A stretch of DNA of 64,000 bases from Micromonospora sp. MW-13. GTDB taxonomy: Bacteria; Actinomycetota; Actinomycetes; Mycobacteriales; Micromonosporaceae. Shown in pieces: positions 26,223 through 35,995 of this stretch. The stretch covers positions 124,001 through 188,000 of the forward strand of contig NZ_QKKX01000035.1 in the NCBI RefSeq assembly GCF_003434305.1. The letters are read 5' to 3'. Below the pieces are notes generated by a model, which did not search any database, was not told the DNA's origin, and saw only the letters and a program-made list of their open reading frames with translations. A program made the translations under genes and the position numbers. The number at the start of each line of letters is the position of its first letter. Position 1 is the stretch's first letter.

Positions 26223-26963
26223 CCGCCGCCGGGGTCACCGTCGGGGTCACCGCCCTCGACAGGCCCACCGACCCCGCACTGGGTTCGGTCACCCGGCTGC
26301 TGGCCGAGGCGATCCCGGCCGACTGCGCGGGCCTGGTGCCGTACCACGCGCCCGGGTACGCCGCGTTCCTGGCCGCCGCGCTGGCCCCGCCGGCCGGCGC
26401 CCGCACCGTCCTGCTGCGCTGCGTGCGCGACGGGGCCGACGTGCTGGCCGTGGCGGACTGGCGGTGGCTCGGTCGGCAGTTGCTGCTCAACGGGGTCGCG
26501 GTGGCCCAGGGGGTGCGGGGCTCGGGCCTGGGTGGCGCGCTGCTGGCCGACGGCCTGCGGCTGGCCCGCCGGCTGCGGTGCGCCGCGCTGGCCCTGGACG
26601 TGTCGCGCGACAACGTCGGCGCCCGCCGGCTGTACCGGCGCTTCGGCTTCGCCGGCCGGTCGCACAGCTCCTGGGCCGAGGTGCCGCTCGCCGCGGGAGC
26701 CGGCCCCGGACTCCGCTTCGCCGACTGGCCGGCCTTCGCCGCCCACCGCGCCGCCTACGGCTTCGGCGACCTGCGGGTGTTCACCGCCGCCGGCCCGGTG
26801 ACCGTCCGGGCGGTCGGCCCGACGCTGCGGGTGCCCGCCGGCCCGGAGGCCGGCGGGCTCGCCACGGCGCTCGCCGGGCCGCTCGGCGCCACCCGGGCCT
26901 GGGCCGTCCGGGACGGGCTGGACCCCGGCGGCTTCGCCCGGTTCACCAGGATGCTGCGGCCCG

Positions 26964-26977
<14 letters not shown>
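26207..26977 (+). CDS. GNAT N-acetyltransferase (polysaccharide-associated)
   Basis: 256 residues; GTG at 26207 lies inside the sugar transferase end, with AGGAG about 11 nt upstream. The GNAT core is visible: LLLNGVAVAQGVRGSGLGGA (acetyl-CoA pyrophosphate loop, about 86-105), RCAALALDVSRDNVGARRLY near 124 and RRFGFAGRSHS near 144. A C-terminal extension of about 100 residues follows, with no recognised domain. Translational coupling to the initiating transferase suggests it acetylates an amino sugar precursor or lipid-linked intermediate. The last 14 bases overlap the 3' end of pgm on the other strand. Confidence 0.8.
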
Positions 26978-28607
<1,630 letters not shown>

Positions 28608-28673
28608 TGCGCAACCTCCAGGGACGGGACGGACGTTGACTCTTTCCCGGCGAGCGCCGGGGTCACACGTGGC

Positions 28674-29906
28674 TCAGGGCTCGACCCGTTGGCCCTTGCC
28701 GATCACCACGATGCCGTTGTCGGAGACCGTGTAGCGCTGCCGGTCCCGCTCCAGGTCGACACCGATCTCGGCCCCCTCGGGGACGACGACGTTCTTGTCC
28801 AGGATGGCGCGGCGGACCACGGCGTGCCGGCCGATCTCGACCCCCTCCATCAGCACCGCGCCGTCGACGTGCGCCCAGGAGTGCACCTTCACCTTCGGCG
28901 AGACGATCGAGTTCTCCACCAGGCCGCCGGAGATCACCGCGCCGGGCGAGACCATCGACGCCACGGCCCGGCCGACCCGCTCGCCCCACTGGTGGACGAA
29001 CTTCGCCGGCGGGTACGGCGGCTGCTCGGTGTAGATGGGCCAGTCGAAGTTGTAGAGGTTGAACACCGGGTGCACGTTGATCAGGTCCATGTGCGCGTCG
29101 TAGAACGAGTCGAGCGTCCCCACGTCCCGCCAGTAGCCTCGGTCGCGGTCGGTGCTGCCGGGCACCTCGTTGTCGCGGAAGTCGTAGACGTTCGCCTCGC
29201 CCCGTTCGACCAGCATCGGGATGATGCTGCCGCCCATGTCGTGCTTGCTGGTCTTGTCCTCCGCGTCCCGCTCGACGGCCTCCAGGAGGACCTTCGTGGT
29301 GAACACGTAGTTGCCCATCGAGGCGTAGATCTGGTCCGGCGCGTCGGGCAGCCCGGCCGCATCGGTGGGCTTCTCGCGGAACGCCCGGATGCGCCGGCCG
29401 TCCTCGCCGACCTCGATCACCCCGAACTGGTCGGCCGTCGACAGCGGCTGGCGGATACCCGCGACGGTCACCCCGGCGCCCGAGGCGATGTGGTCGTCCA
29501 CCATCTGCCGGGGGTCCATCCGGTAGATGTGGTCGGCGCCGAAGACGATCACGTAGTCCGGCTGCTCGTCGTGGACCAGGTTGAAGCTCTGGTAGATCGC
29601 GTCGGCCGACCCGGCGAACCACCACGGCCCGCGCCGCTGCTGCGCCGGCACCGGCGTGACGTAGTTGCCGAGCAGGGTCGACATCCGCCACGTCTTGGTG
29701 ATGTGCCGGTCCAGTGAGTGGGACTTGTACTGGGTCAGCACGACGATTTTGATGAAGCCGGCGTTGGCGAGGTTGGACAGGACGAAGTCGACCATGCGGT
29801 ACATCCCGCCGAACGGGACGGCCGGCTTCGCCCGGTCCGTGGTGAGTGGCATCAGGCGCTTGCCTTCCCCACCGGCCAGGACGATCGCGAGCACCTTGTC
29901 AGCCAT
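28674..29906 (-). CDS. glgC: glucose-1-phosphate adenylyltransferase
   Basis: A 410-residue ADP-glucose pyrophosphorylase. Seen: the nucleotide-binding LAIVLAGGEGKRLMPLTTDR (5-24), AKPAVPFGGMYRMVDFVLSN, RGPWWFAGSADAIYQS near 91, IVFGADHIYRMDP near 119, and a C-terminal left-handed beta-helix (about 300 on) with AHVDGAVLMEGVEIGRHAVV. It makes ADP-glucose from glucose-1-P and ATP. In this organism the product most likely feeds GlgM. The ATG at 29906 has a TAGCGT leaderless promoter 6 nt upstream, back to back with that of glgM. Confidence 0.97.
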   Translation of the reverse strand: MADKVLAIVLAGGEGKRLMPLTTDRAKPAVPFGGMYRMVDFVLSNLANAGFIKIVVLTQYKSHSLDRHITKTWRMSTLLGNYVTPVPAQQRRGPWWFAGSADAIYQSFNLVHDEQPDYVIVFGADHIYRMDPRQMVDDHIASGAGVTVAGIRQPLSTADQFGVIEVGEDGRRIRAFREKPTDAAGLPDAPDQIYASMGNYVFTTKVLLEAVERDAEDKTSKHDMGGSIIPMLVERGEANVYDFRDNEVPGSTDRDRGYWRDVGTLDSFYDAHMDLINVHPVFNLYNFDWPIYTEQPPYPPAKFVHQWGERVGRAVASMVSPGAVISGGLVENSIVSPKVKVHSWAHVDGAVLMEGVEIGRHAVVRRAILDKNVVVPEGAEIGVDLERDRQRYTVSDNGIVVIGKGQRVEP

Positions 29907-29912
29907 GAACAG

Positions 29913-29918
29913 ACGCTA
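29913..29918 (-). promoter_or_regulatory. -10 element of glgC (leaderless type)
   Basis: TAGCGT on the minus strand ends 6 nt before the glgC ATG. It is one half of a symmetric pair with the glgM element 47 bp away. Confidence 0.55.
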
Positions 29919-29964
29919 GCGATCCGCGTGCCACTTCACCACTCGTACGGGCCGACTTCTGCAC

Positions 29965-29970
29965 TAGGGT
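29965..29970 (+). promoter_or_regulatory. -10 element of glgM (leaderless type)
   Basis: TAGGGT ends 6 nt before the glgM ATG at 29977. The whole glgC-glgM divergent promoter is only 70 bp long. Confidence 0.55.
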
Positions 29971-29976
29971 GCGGGC

Positions 29977-31191
29977 ATGACCGACTCCGCCCCGGCCACG
30001 GCACAGCTCCGCGTCGATCTGCTCACCCGCGAGTACCCGCCGGAGGTGTACGGCGGCGCCGGGGTGCACGTCGAGTACCTGGCCCGGGAACTGCGCCGGC
30101 TCGCCGACGTGCGGGTGCACTGCTTCGGCGCGCCGCGCACCGAGCCGGGCGTCACCGCGTACGCCGAACCGGCCGGCCTGGCCGGCGCGAACGCCGCGCT
30201 GCGCACCATGGGCGTCGACCTGGAGATGGCCGCCGGCTGCGCCGGGGCCGACGTGGTGCACAGCCACACCTGGTACGCCAACCTCGCCGGGCACACCGCG
30301 AAGCTGCTGCACGGCGTCCCGCACGTGGTCACCGCGCACAGCCTGGAGCCGCTGCGGCCGTGGAAGGCCGAGCAGCTCGGCGGCGGCTACGCCCTGTCCT
30401 CCTGGTGCGAGCGCACGGCGTACGAGGCGGCCGACGCCATCGTCGCGGTGAGCGCGGGGATGCGCGCGGACGTGCTGGCGGCGTACCCGGCGGTGGACCC
30501 GGACCGGGTGCGGGTGGTCCACAACGGCATCGACACCGCCCAGTACGCCCCGGACCCCGGCACCGACGTGGTGGACCGGCTCGGCATCGACCCGGCCCGC
30601 CCGAGCGTCGTGTACGTGGGGCGGATCACCCGGCAGAAGGGCCTGCCCTACCTGCTACGGGCGGCCCGCGAGCTGCCGGCCGACACCCAGCTCGTGCTGC
30701 TCGCCGGGGCCCCCGACACCCCCGACGTCGCCGCCGAGGTGGAGGGCCTGGTGGCCGAGCTGCGGGCCAACCGGTCCGGGGTGGTCTGGGTGGCCGAGAT
30801 GCTGCCCAAGCACGAGGTGATCCAGGTGCTCACCCACGCCACGGTCTTCGCCTGCCCCTCGGTCTACGAGCCGATGGGCATCGTCAACCTGGAGGCGATG
30901 GCCTGCGAGACCGCCGTGGTGGCCACCGCCACCGGCGGCATCCCCGAGGTGGTCGCCGACGGCGAGACCGGGCTACTCGTGCCCATCGACCAGGCCACCG
31001 ACGGGTCGGGCCGGCCGCTGGACCCGCAGCGGTTCGTGGCCGAGCTGGCGGCGGCGATCAACACCCTGCTCGCCGACCCGACGAAGACCGCCGAGCTGGG
31101 CAGGGCCGGGCGGCGTCGCGCCGTCGAGCACTTCTCCTGGGACGCCATCGCCGCCCGCACCCTCGACCTCTACCGCTCGCTGCCGCGCTAG
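29977..31191 (+). CDS. glgM: GT4 glycogen synthase-type enzyme, probable maltose-1-phosphate synthase GlgM
   Basis: A 404-residue enzyme usually annotated glycogen synthase (GlgA) in actinobacteria. Seen: LLTREYPPEVYGGAGVHVEY (11-30), VVHSHTWYANLAGHTAKLLH near 90, VVHNGIDTAQYAP near 179, the donor-site VYVGRITRQKGLPYLLRAAR near 211 and YEPMGIVNLEAMACETAVVA near 298. Its short length and start resemble mycobacterial GlgM (GT4), which joins ADP-glucose to glucose-1-P to give maltose-1-P, not the longer GT5 GlgA. The presence of glgE 2.7 kb away supports this reading; a glycogen synthase activity may coexist. Confidence 0.9.
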   Translation: MTDSAPATAQLRVDLLTREYPPEVYGGAGVHVEYLARELRRLADVRVHCFGAPRTEPGVTAYAEPAGLAGANAALRTMGVDLEMAAGCAGADVVHSHTWYANLAGHTAKLLHGVPHVVTAHSLEPLRPWKAEQLGGGYALSSWCERTAYEAADAIVAVSAGMRADVLAAYPAVDPDRVRVVHNGIDTAQYAPDPGTDVVDRLGIDPARPSVVYVGRITRQKGLPYLLRAARELPADTQLVLLAGAPDTPDVAAEVEGLVAELRANRSGVVWVAEMLPKHEVIQVLTHATVFACPSVYEPMGIVNLEAMACETAVVATATGGIPEVVADGETGLLVPIDQATDGSGRPLDPQRFVAELAAAINTLLADPTKTAELGRAGRRRAVEHFSWDAIAARTLDLYRSLPR

Positions 31192-31742
31192 GGCCGCGTC
31201 TTTGAACGTTGATCGGGTAGTCCGTCGGTTCTGCGGCAGGGTCTTGTGCGTAGTCGATTGAGGTGTGTCTGACCTGGGCGTACGCGGTGCCGTGGCCTGG
31301 TTGGAGGGTGACGCGGGGCAGGGCCATCGCCTGGTCGTGGGTGCGGTCCCCGGCCGGCGGGGGGACGGTGGTCCGGGCGGAACTGTGGGCGGCGGCCGAT
31401 GACGTGGGCGACGGCGCCTATGGAGCTGAGTCGTTTACGTCATCACCGTCGGTCGGGCCACCACCGGTCGCGGTTACCCACCGCCCCGTTGGGTCGTGGC
31501 TGGCGGTCGTGGCGGTCGTCGCGTGCGGTCGCCGATGGCGGCGGGCGTGGCTGATGTCGTATTCGACTCAGCTCCACAGGCACCGGAAGGCACACCTGGG
31601 ACCCCCCCGGACTCCCTGACCGAAGCGCTCCCGCCCGCATCTCGCCACCGCCGTGGGTGCCGAGGACGTGTCGGGCAGGCCGCCTCCCCACGCATGAGGC
31701 TGTGGGGGCGGCGATCGTGGCGCCGTTCTCGTCGAGGTCGGC
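31192..31742. other. 551-bp stretch without recognised gene
   Basis: Several long open frames exist but none has a ribosome site, domain or neighbour support. The first 120 bp on the minus strand can encode a segment HGTAYAQVRHTSIDYAQ, which may be the tail of a lost gene but is not identified. The CGGTCG and GGTCGTGGC motifs recur near 31450-31520. No terminator hairpin of note follows glgM. Confidence 0.4.
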
Positions 31743-31961
31743 ATGGGTTGGCGGAGAAGACGTGCGCGAGTCCGGCTGCGCAGCCGTTGGCTGCCCGGCT
31801 ACTGGCTGCGCCACCCCCTGTTCGGCCTCGTGGTCCTGCTGCTCGGAACCGTGACGTTCCTGTGGCTCGGAATCGACTCGGCACACCGCACGCATCGGCG
31901 ACGGCTACCTCTCGGCGGTCCGGGCACCACTTCGCCTGACGGCAACCCTGAAGTCAGGTGA
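31743..31961 (+). CDS. small single-span membrane protein (72 aa)
   Basis: ATG at 31743 has GAGG 5 nt upstream. The product has a strongly basic N-terminus (WRRRRARVRLRSRWLPGYWL), one hydrophobic segment (HPLFGLVVLLLGTVTFLWLG, residues 25-44) and a polar tail, giving a type II-like small membrane protein by the positive-inside rule. No family recognised. It converges on, and overlaps by 8 nt, the XRE regulator gene. Probably real but modest evidence. Confidence 0.4.
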   Translation: MGWRRRRARVRLRSRWLPGYWLRHPLFGLVVLLLGTVTFLWLGIDSAHRTHRRRLPLGGPGTTSPDGNPEVR

Positions 31962-33117
31962 CGTGGAGGGCGGCGGCGAGCCGGGCCAGGCCCGCCGGGG
32001 CGGCGGCGGACCGCGCCACGACGGCGACCAGGTCCCGTACCGCCGGCCGGTCGTGCACCTCGCCGCGCGCGGTGCGTTCCGCGTCCAGCAGCGCCCGGCC
32101 CGCCCGGAACATGTCGCCCGTCTGCGCGTACGCGCGGGCGGCGTCGAGCAGGTACGCGGCCCGGTGCTCGGGCGGCAGCCACCGCCACTCGCCGCCGGCC
32201 GTCAGCCGCTCGTGCCGTGCCGTCGCCGCCGTGCCGTCCCCGAGGGCCGCCTCGGCCACCACCCGGGCGGCCTCGACCGCCGCAAGGCCGAAGCCTCCGT
32301 CGCCAATCTCCTGGGCGGCCTGCGCGGCCTGGTCGAGCAACTCCTGGACGCCGCGTTCGTCCCCCTGGCCTGCGGCGGCGAGGGCTGCCTGGAGCAGCAG
32401 CGTGCCGAGCAGGGACGGGTCGGCCGGCAGATCGACCCCGGACCGGGACCGCATGATGCGGTGGGCGGCGACGACGGCAGTCTCCATCGCGGACCGTCGG
32501 CGGCCGACAGACCTCAGGGCCTGACTCAGCGGCACGGTGGCGACGGCGGCCACCCACGGGTCGTTCGTGGCCAGGGCGACGGCCATCCCCCGGTCGGCGG
32601 CCAGCCAGGCCGGCTCCCCCTGGTCGACCTTGACCAGCACTAGGGCGATGAGCCCGTACACGGGTACCAGCAGGCCGTCGGTCGCCCGACCGGGGCGGGT
32701 GGCCCGCGCCGCGCGGGCGGCGTCGAGCAGGCCGGGCAGCAGGGCCAGCAACTCCGGGTACCGGGCGTGCCGGTAGCTCTGGCCCGCGTGGCCCAGACGG
32801 GCCCGCAGCTCCGCGACGTCGGGCGGCCGGGTCGGGGCCTCGATGTGGTACCGGGCCAGGGCGGCCCGGACCTGTTCCACCCCTGCGGCGGTGGGGTTCG
32901 GCGTCCCCGGCCGCTCCGAGAGCAGGACCTCCAGATCGATCCGGAGCGCTTCGGCGATCTCCCGCAGGTTGGACACCCGTTCCAGCCGGCGCACCCCACG
33001 TTCGACCTTGTCCACCCAGCTCTTGGACTTGCCGAGACGGTCGGCGAACTGCTGCTGCGTCATGTTCCGCCGCACTCGCCACTGGGCGACCCGGCGGCCC
33101 ACCGGCAGCTCGTTCAC
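31954..33117 (-). CDS. XRE-family regulator with TPR-like C-terminal domain
   Basis: A 387-residue protein. The N-terminal helix-turn-helix is clear: VGRRVAQWRVRRNMTQQQFA then DRLGKSKSWVDKVERG (about 6-43). The remaining about 300 residues are Ala/Leu-rich paired helices resembling the TPR region of actinobacterial XRE regulators (for example AYLLDAARAYAQTGDMFRAG near 324). The GTG at 33117 starts the conserved part; the frame runs open to 33315 without homology. It lies 16 bp after a small membrane-protein gene on the same strand and diverges from the mini-GntR gene, forming a compact regulatory module. Targets unknown. Confidence 0.85.
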   Translation of the reverse strand: MNELPVGRRVAQWRVRRNMTQQQFADRLGKSKSWVDKVERGVRRLERVSNLREIAEALRIDLEVLLSERPGTPNPTAAGVEQVRAALARYHIEAPTRPPDVAELRARLGHAGQSYRHARYPELLALLPGLLDAARAARATRPGRATDGLLVPVYGLIALVLVKVDQGEPAWLAADRGMAVALATNDPWVAAVATVPLSQALRSVGRRRSAMETAVVAAHRIMRSRSGVDLPADPSLLGTLLLQAALAAAGQGDERGVQELLDQAAQAAQEIGDGGFGLAAVEAARVVAEAALGDGTAATARHERLTAGGEWRWLPPEHRAAYLLDAARAYAQTGDMFRAGRALLDAERTARGEVHDRPAVRDLVAVVARSAAAPAGLARLAAALHVT

Positions 33118-33133
33118 CGCCGGCCCGTCCCGC

Positions 33134-33331
33134 TCACCCGAAGATCCCGACCAGAAGCAGGACGAGTACGAGCAGCGCGACCGTGAGGCCGTAGGCGTAC
33201 TGCCGCCGGGCGAGCGGCCTGCGGGCCGGGCGGGCCGGACATGGCACCCGGTCTCCGTCGGGGTGCGGAGGCCGGCCACCCGGAACCGGGTACGCCGCCG
33301 GCAACGGCCCGTCATGCGGGCGCTCGGGCAT
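33134..33331 (-). CDS. small C-tail-anchored membrane protein (65 aa)
   Basis: ATG at 33331 follows a strong GAGGAGG with ideal spacing. The 65-residue product has a Pro/Arg-rich N-terminal 43 residues and one hydrophobic C-terminal segment (YAYGLTVALLVLVLLLVGIF, residues 45-64) that ends the protein, as in tail-anchored proteins. No family recognised. It is first in a two-gene unit with the XRE regulator, suggesting a membrane partner or a target of that regulator. Confidence 0.65.
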   Translation of the reverse strand: MPERPHDGPLPAAYPVPGGRPPHPDGDRVPCPARPARRPLARRQYAYGLTVALLVLVLLLVGIFG

Positions 33332-33415
33332 CGGTGCCTCCTCAGGGCTTGTCAGGGGGCGAGGTGGCACGGGGAACCACCCCGCCCCGGGTAGAGGTGC
33401 TCCGCTGCTGACGAG

Positions 33416-33473
33416 AGGACCCCTGCTACGAAGCAACTTAGGACCCTTAGTAGCAAGAGTCAACACAGGGTCC
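33416..33473. promoter_or_regulatory. divergent promoter with repeated AGGACCC motifs
   Basis: The heptamer AGGACCC occurs at 33416-33422 and 33440-33446 in one orientation and as its complement AGGGTCC at 33467-33473. The first two copies are followed by similar bases (CTGCTACGAAG and TTAGTAGCAAG). The array lies between the divergent small-membrane/XRE unit and the mini-GntR gene, a natural place for autoregulatory operators. It overlaps AT-richer DNA likely to hold the promoters. Confidence 0.4.
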
Positions 33474-33528
33474 ACACCGTGTCGCGCTTGGTGAGATTCT
33501 GGACAGGCTGACGAGAGGTGGTCCCCCC

Positions 33529-33756
33529 ATGCCCCGCAAGCCTGTGTATGAGCAGGTCGTCGATGATGTCACCGCGTCGATCCGAAGCGGCACACTCAAG
33601 CCCGGCGACAAGCTGCCAACGATCGCCGAACTCGCCCGGCAGTACAGCTCGTCCGACAACCCGATCAAACGAGCCCTCTGGATCCTCGATGAGCGGGGCT
33701 GGATCGAGGTGCACCAGGGCAAGGGCTCCTACGTGGCACCGGAACCGCCCGCCTAG
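33529..33756 (+). CDS. mini GntR-family winged-helix regulator (75 aa)
   Basis: A 75-residue protein consisting only of a GntR-type winged helix: YEQVVDDVTASIRSGTLKPG, DKLPTIAELARQYSSSDNPI, KRALWILDERGWIEVHQGKG. It lacks the C-terminal effector-binding (FadR/HutC/MocR) domain of full-length members. The complete motif, proper stop and normal codon use argue it is naturally short rather than truncated; such stand-alone versions are frequent in Streptomyces and Micromonospora. GAGGTGG precedes the ATG. It diverges from the XRE unit and is followed by a large hairpin and then glgE. Confidence 0.88.
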   Translation: MPRKPVYEQVVDDVTASIRSGTLKPGDKLPTIAELARQYSSSDNPIKRALWILDERGWIEVHQGKGSYVAPEPPA

Positions 33757-33771
33757 ATCCAACCCGTCCAC

Positions 33772-33838
33772 CATGATCGTCTGCTGAAAATGGAGACGAC
33801 ACGCCGACCCGTTTCTCCCTCATCAGCAGACGATCATG
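33772..33838. repeat. 16-bp perfect inverted repeat (large hairpin) between mini-gntR and glgE
   Basis: Left arm CATGATCGTCTGCTGA (33772-33787) and right arm TCAGCAGACGATCATG (33823-33838) are exact complements, separated by 35 nt that contain an inner GGAGA/TCTCC stem. It begins 15 nt after the mini-gntR stop and ends 58 nt before the glgE -10. It could be a terminator, a bidirectional insulator or a regulator-binding dyad; there is no T-run. Confidence 0.8.
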
Positions 33839-33895
33839 AGACCCGCCGCGCCGGCCTCGCCTACGCTTGGCCGCGCGCGAGGCGATCTCGCACAG

Positions 33896-33901
33896 TAGGT
33901 T
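33896..33901 (+). promoter_or_regulatory. -10 element of glgE (leaderless type)
   Basis: TAGGTT ends 6 nt before the glgE GTG at 33908, the same arrangement as for glgC and glgM. Confidence 0.5.
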
Positions 33902-33907
33902 GGCGGG

Positions 33908-35995
33908 GTGACTGGACGGTTTCCGATCGAAGACGTCTCCCCCGTCGTCTCCTGCGGTCGCTACCCGGCCAAGGCGGTGGTCGGCGAGGCGGTGCCCGTG
34001 TCGGCCCGCGCCTACCGGGAGGGGCACGACGCGCTGGGCTGCAACGTGGTCTGGCTCGGCCCCGACGGCCGGGCCCGGCCGTTCACCCGGATGCGCCCCG
34101 GCGAGCCCGGGCAGGACCGCTGGCACGCCACCATCCGCCCGGACGCCGTCGGCGCGTGGACCTTCGCCGTCGAGGCGTTCCAGGATCCGTACCTGACCTG
34201 GCAGAACGCCGTGACCAAGAAGGTCGCCGCCGGCCAGGGCGCGGCGGAGCTGGCCAACGACCTGGCCGAGGGCGCGCGGGTGCTGACGGCGGCCGTGGGC
34301 CTCGTCCCGGCCGGTGACGCCGACCGGGTGACGGCGGCGGTGGCGGCGCTGCGCGACGAGCGGCTGGAGCTGCCCCGGCGGGTCGCCCCGGCCCTGGAGC
34401 TGGCCGACCTGCTCTGGGCGCACCCGGTGCGCGAGCTGGTCACCACCGGCGAGGAGCACCGGCTCTGGGTGGACCGCCCCCGGGCGCTCTTCTCCGCCTG
34501 GTACGAGTTCTTCCCCCGCTCGGAGGGGGCGGTCCCGGCGACCGCCGATGCCCCGGCCCGCTCCGGCACCTTCGTCACCGCCATGGACCGGCTGCCCGGG
34601 GTCGCGGCGATGGGCTTCGACGTGCTCTACCTGCCGCCGATCCACCCGATCGGCCGGGTCAACCGCAAGGGCCGCAACAACACGCTCACCGCCGGCCCGG
34701 ACGACGTCGGCTCGCCGTGGGCGATCGGCGCGGCCGAGGGCGGCCACGACGCCCTCCACCCCGACCTGGGTACGCCGGCGGACTTCCGCGACTTCGTCGC
34801 CGCCGCCGCCGAGCAGGGCCTGGAGGTGGCGATGGACCTGGCGTTGCAGTGCGCGCCGGACCACCCGTGGGTGACCGAGCACCCGGAGTGGTTCACCACC
34901 CGGGCCGACGGCAGCATCGCGTACGCGGAGAACCCGCCGAAGCAGTACCAGGACATCTACCCGCTGAACTTCGACAACGACCCCGAGGGCATCCGGGCGG
35001 AGATCCTGCGGGTGGTGCTGCACTGGGTCGGCGAGGGCATCCGGATCTTCCGGGTGGACAACCCGCACACCAAGCCGTTCGACTTCTGGCACTGGCTGAT
35101 CTGGGAGGTCAAGCGGGTCGACCCGGACGTGCTGTTCCTGGCCGAGGCGTTCACCCGGCCGGCGATCATGCACGGGCTCGGCAAGATCGGCTTCACCCAG
35201 TCGTACACCTATTTCACCTGGCGCACCTCGCCGGCGCAGATGCGGGAGTACTGCGCGGAGTTGGTCGCCTCGGTCGACCACATGCGGCCGAACTTCTGGC
35301 CGAACACGCCGGACATCCTGCACGAGACGTTGCAGCACGGCGGCCCGCCGATGTTCAAGATCCGGGCGGTGCTGGCCGCGCTGCTCTCCCCCTCCTGGGG
35401 CATGTACGCCGGCTACGAGCTGTTCGAGCACACCGCCCGCCCCGGCGCGGAGGAGTACCTGGACAACGAGAAGTTCGAGCTGCGCCCCCGGGACTGGGCG
35501 GGCGCGCAGGAGCAGGGGCGCTCCCTGGCCCCGTTCGTCGCCACCCTCAACCGGGTCCGGCGCGACAATCCGGCCCTGCACCGGCTGCGCAACCTGGTCT
35601 TCCACGACATCGACAACCCGGCGCTGCTGTGCTGGTCCAAGCGCGACCCGGAGACCGGCAACACGGTGGTCGTGGTCTGCTCGTTCGACTCGCAGGCCGT
35701 GCAGTGGGGCAACACCACCCTGGACATGCCGGCGCTGGGCCTCGACTGGCACGAACGGTTCACCGTGTACGACGAGCTGACCGGTGCCAGCTACGACTGG
35801 GGGCAGCACAACGCGGTCCGGCTCGACCCGTACCTGCAACCCGCGCACGTGTTCACGGTGCGCCGGCCGGTCCCCCCGCCGCCGGTGCGGCCGGCCGCGC
35901 CCGACCTGACCGTGCGGGACGTGCCCGCCGACCTCTCCGGGGGCACCGCCCCCGCCGCTGCGGCTGACAAGGACGACGCACGATGGACGAGCTGA
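33908..35995 (+). CDS. glgE: alpha-1,4-glucan:maltose-1-phosphate maltosyltransferase
   Basis: A 695-residue GH13 enzyme that extends alpha-1,4-glucan using maltose-1-phosphate. Seen: the N-terminal IEDVSPVVSCGRYPAKAVVG beta domain, SAWYEFFPRSEG near 197, FDVLYLPPIHPIGRVNRKGR near 238, the nucleophile in IRIFRVDNPHTKP (D384) and the acid/base in LFLAEAFTRP (E413). Both residues sit at a constant 10-residue offset from my recollection of the S. coelicolor GlgE active site (D394, E423). A Pro-rich tail closes the protein. The glgB ATG lies 13 nt before its stop, so the pair is co-translated. Confidence 0.97.
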   Translation: MTGRFPIEDVSPVVSCGRYPAKAVVGEAVPVSARAYREGHDALGCNVVWLGPDGRARPFTRMRPGEPGQDRWHATIRPDAVGAWTFAVEAFQDPYLTWQNAVTKKVAAGQGAAELANDLAEGARVLTAAVGLVPAGDADRVTAAVAALRDERLELPRRVAPALELADLLWAHPVRELVTTGEEHRLWVDRPRALFSAWYEFFPRSEGAVPATADAPARSGTFVTAMDRLPGVAAMGFDVLYLPPIHPIGRVNRKGRNNTLTAGPDDVGSPWAIGAAEGGHDALHPDLGTPADFRDFVAAAAEQGLEVAMDLALQCAPDHPWVTEHPEWFTTRADGSIAYAENPPKQYQDIYPLNFDNDPEGIRAEILRVVLHWVGEGIRIFRVDNPHTKPFDFWHWLIWEVKRVDPDVLFLAEAFTRPAIMHGLGKIGFTQSYTYFTWRTSPAQMREYCAELVASVDHMRPNFWPNTPDILHETLQHGGPPMFKIRAVLAALLSPSWGMYAGYELFEHTARPGAEEYLDNEKFELRPRDWAGAQEQGRSLAPFVATLNRVRRDNPALHRLRNLVFHDIDNPALLCWSKRDPETGNTVVVVCSFDSQAVQWGNTTLDMPALGLDWHERFTVYDELTGASYDWGQHNAVRLDPYLQPAHVFTVRRPVPPPPVRPAAPDLTVRDVPADLSGGTAPAAAADKDDARWTS

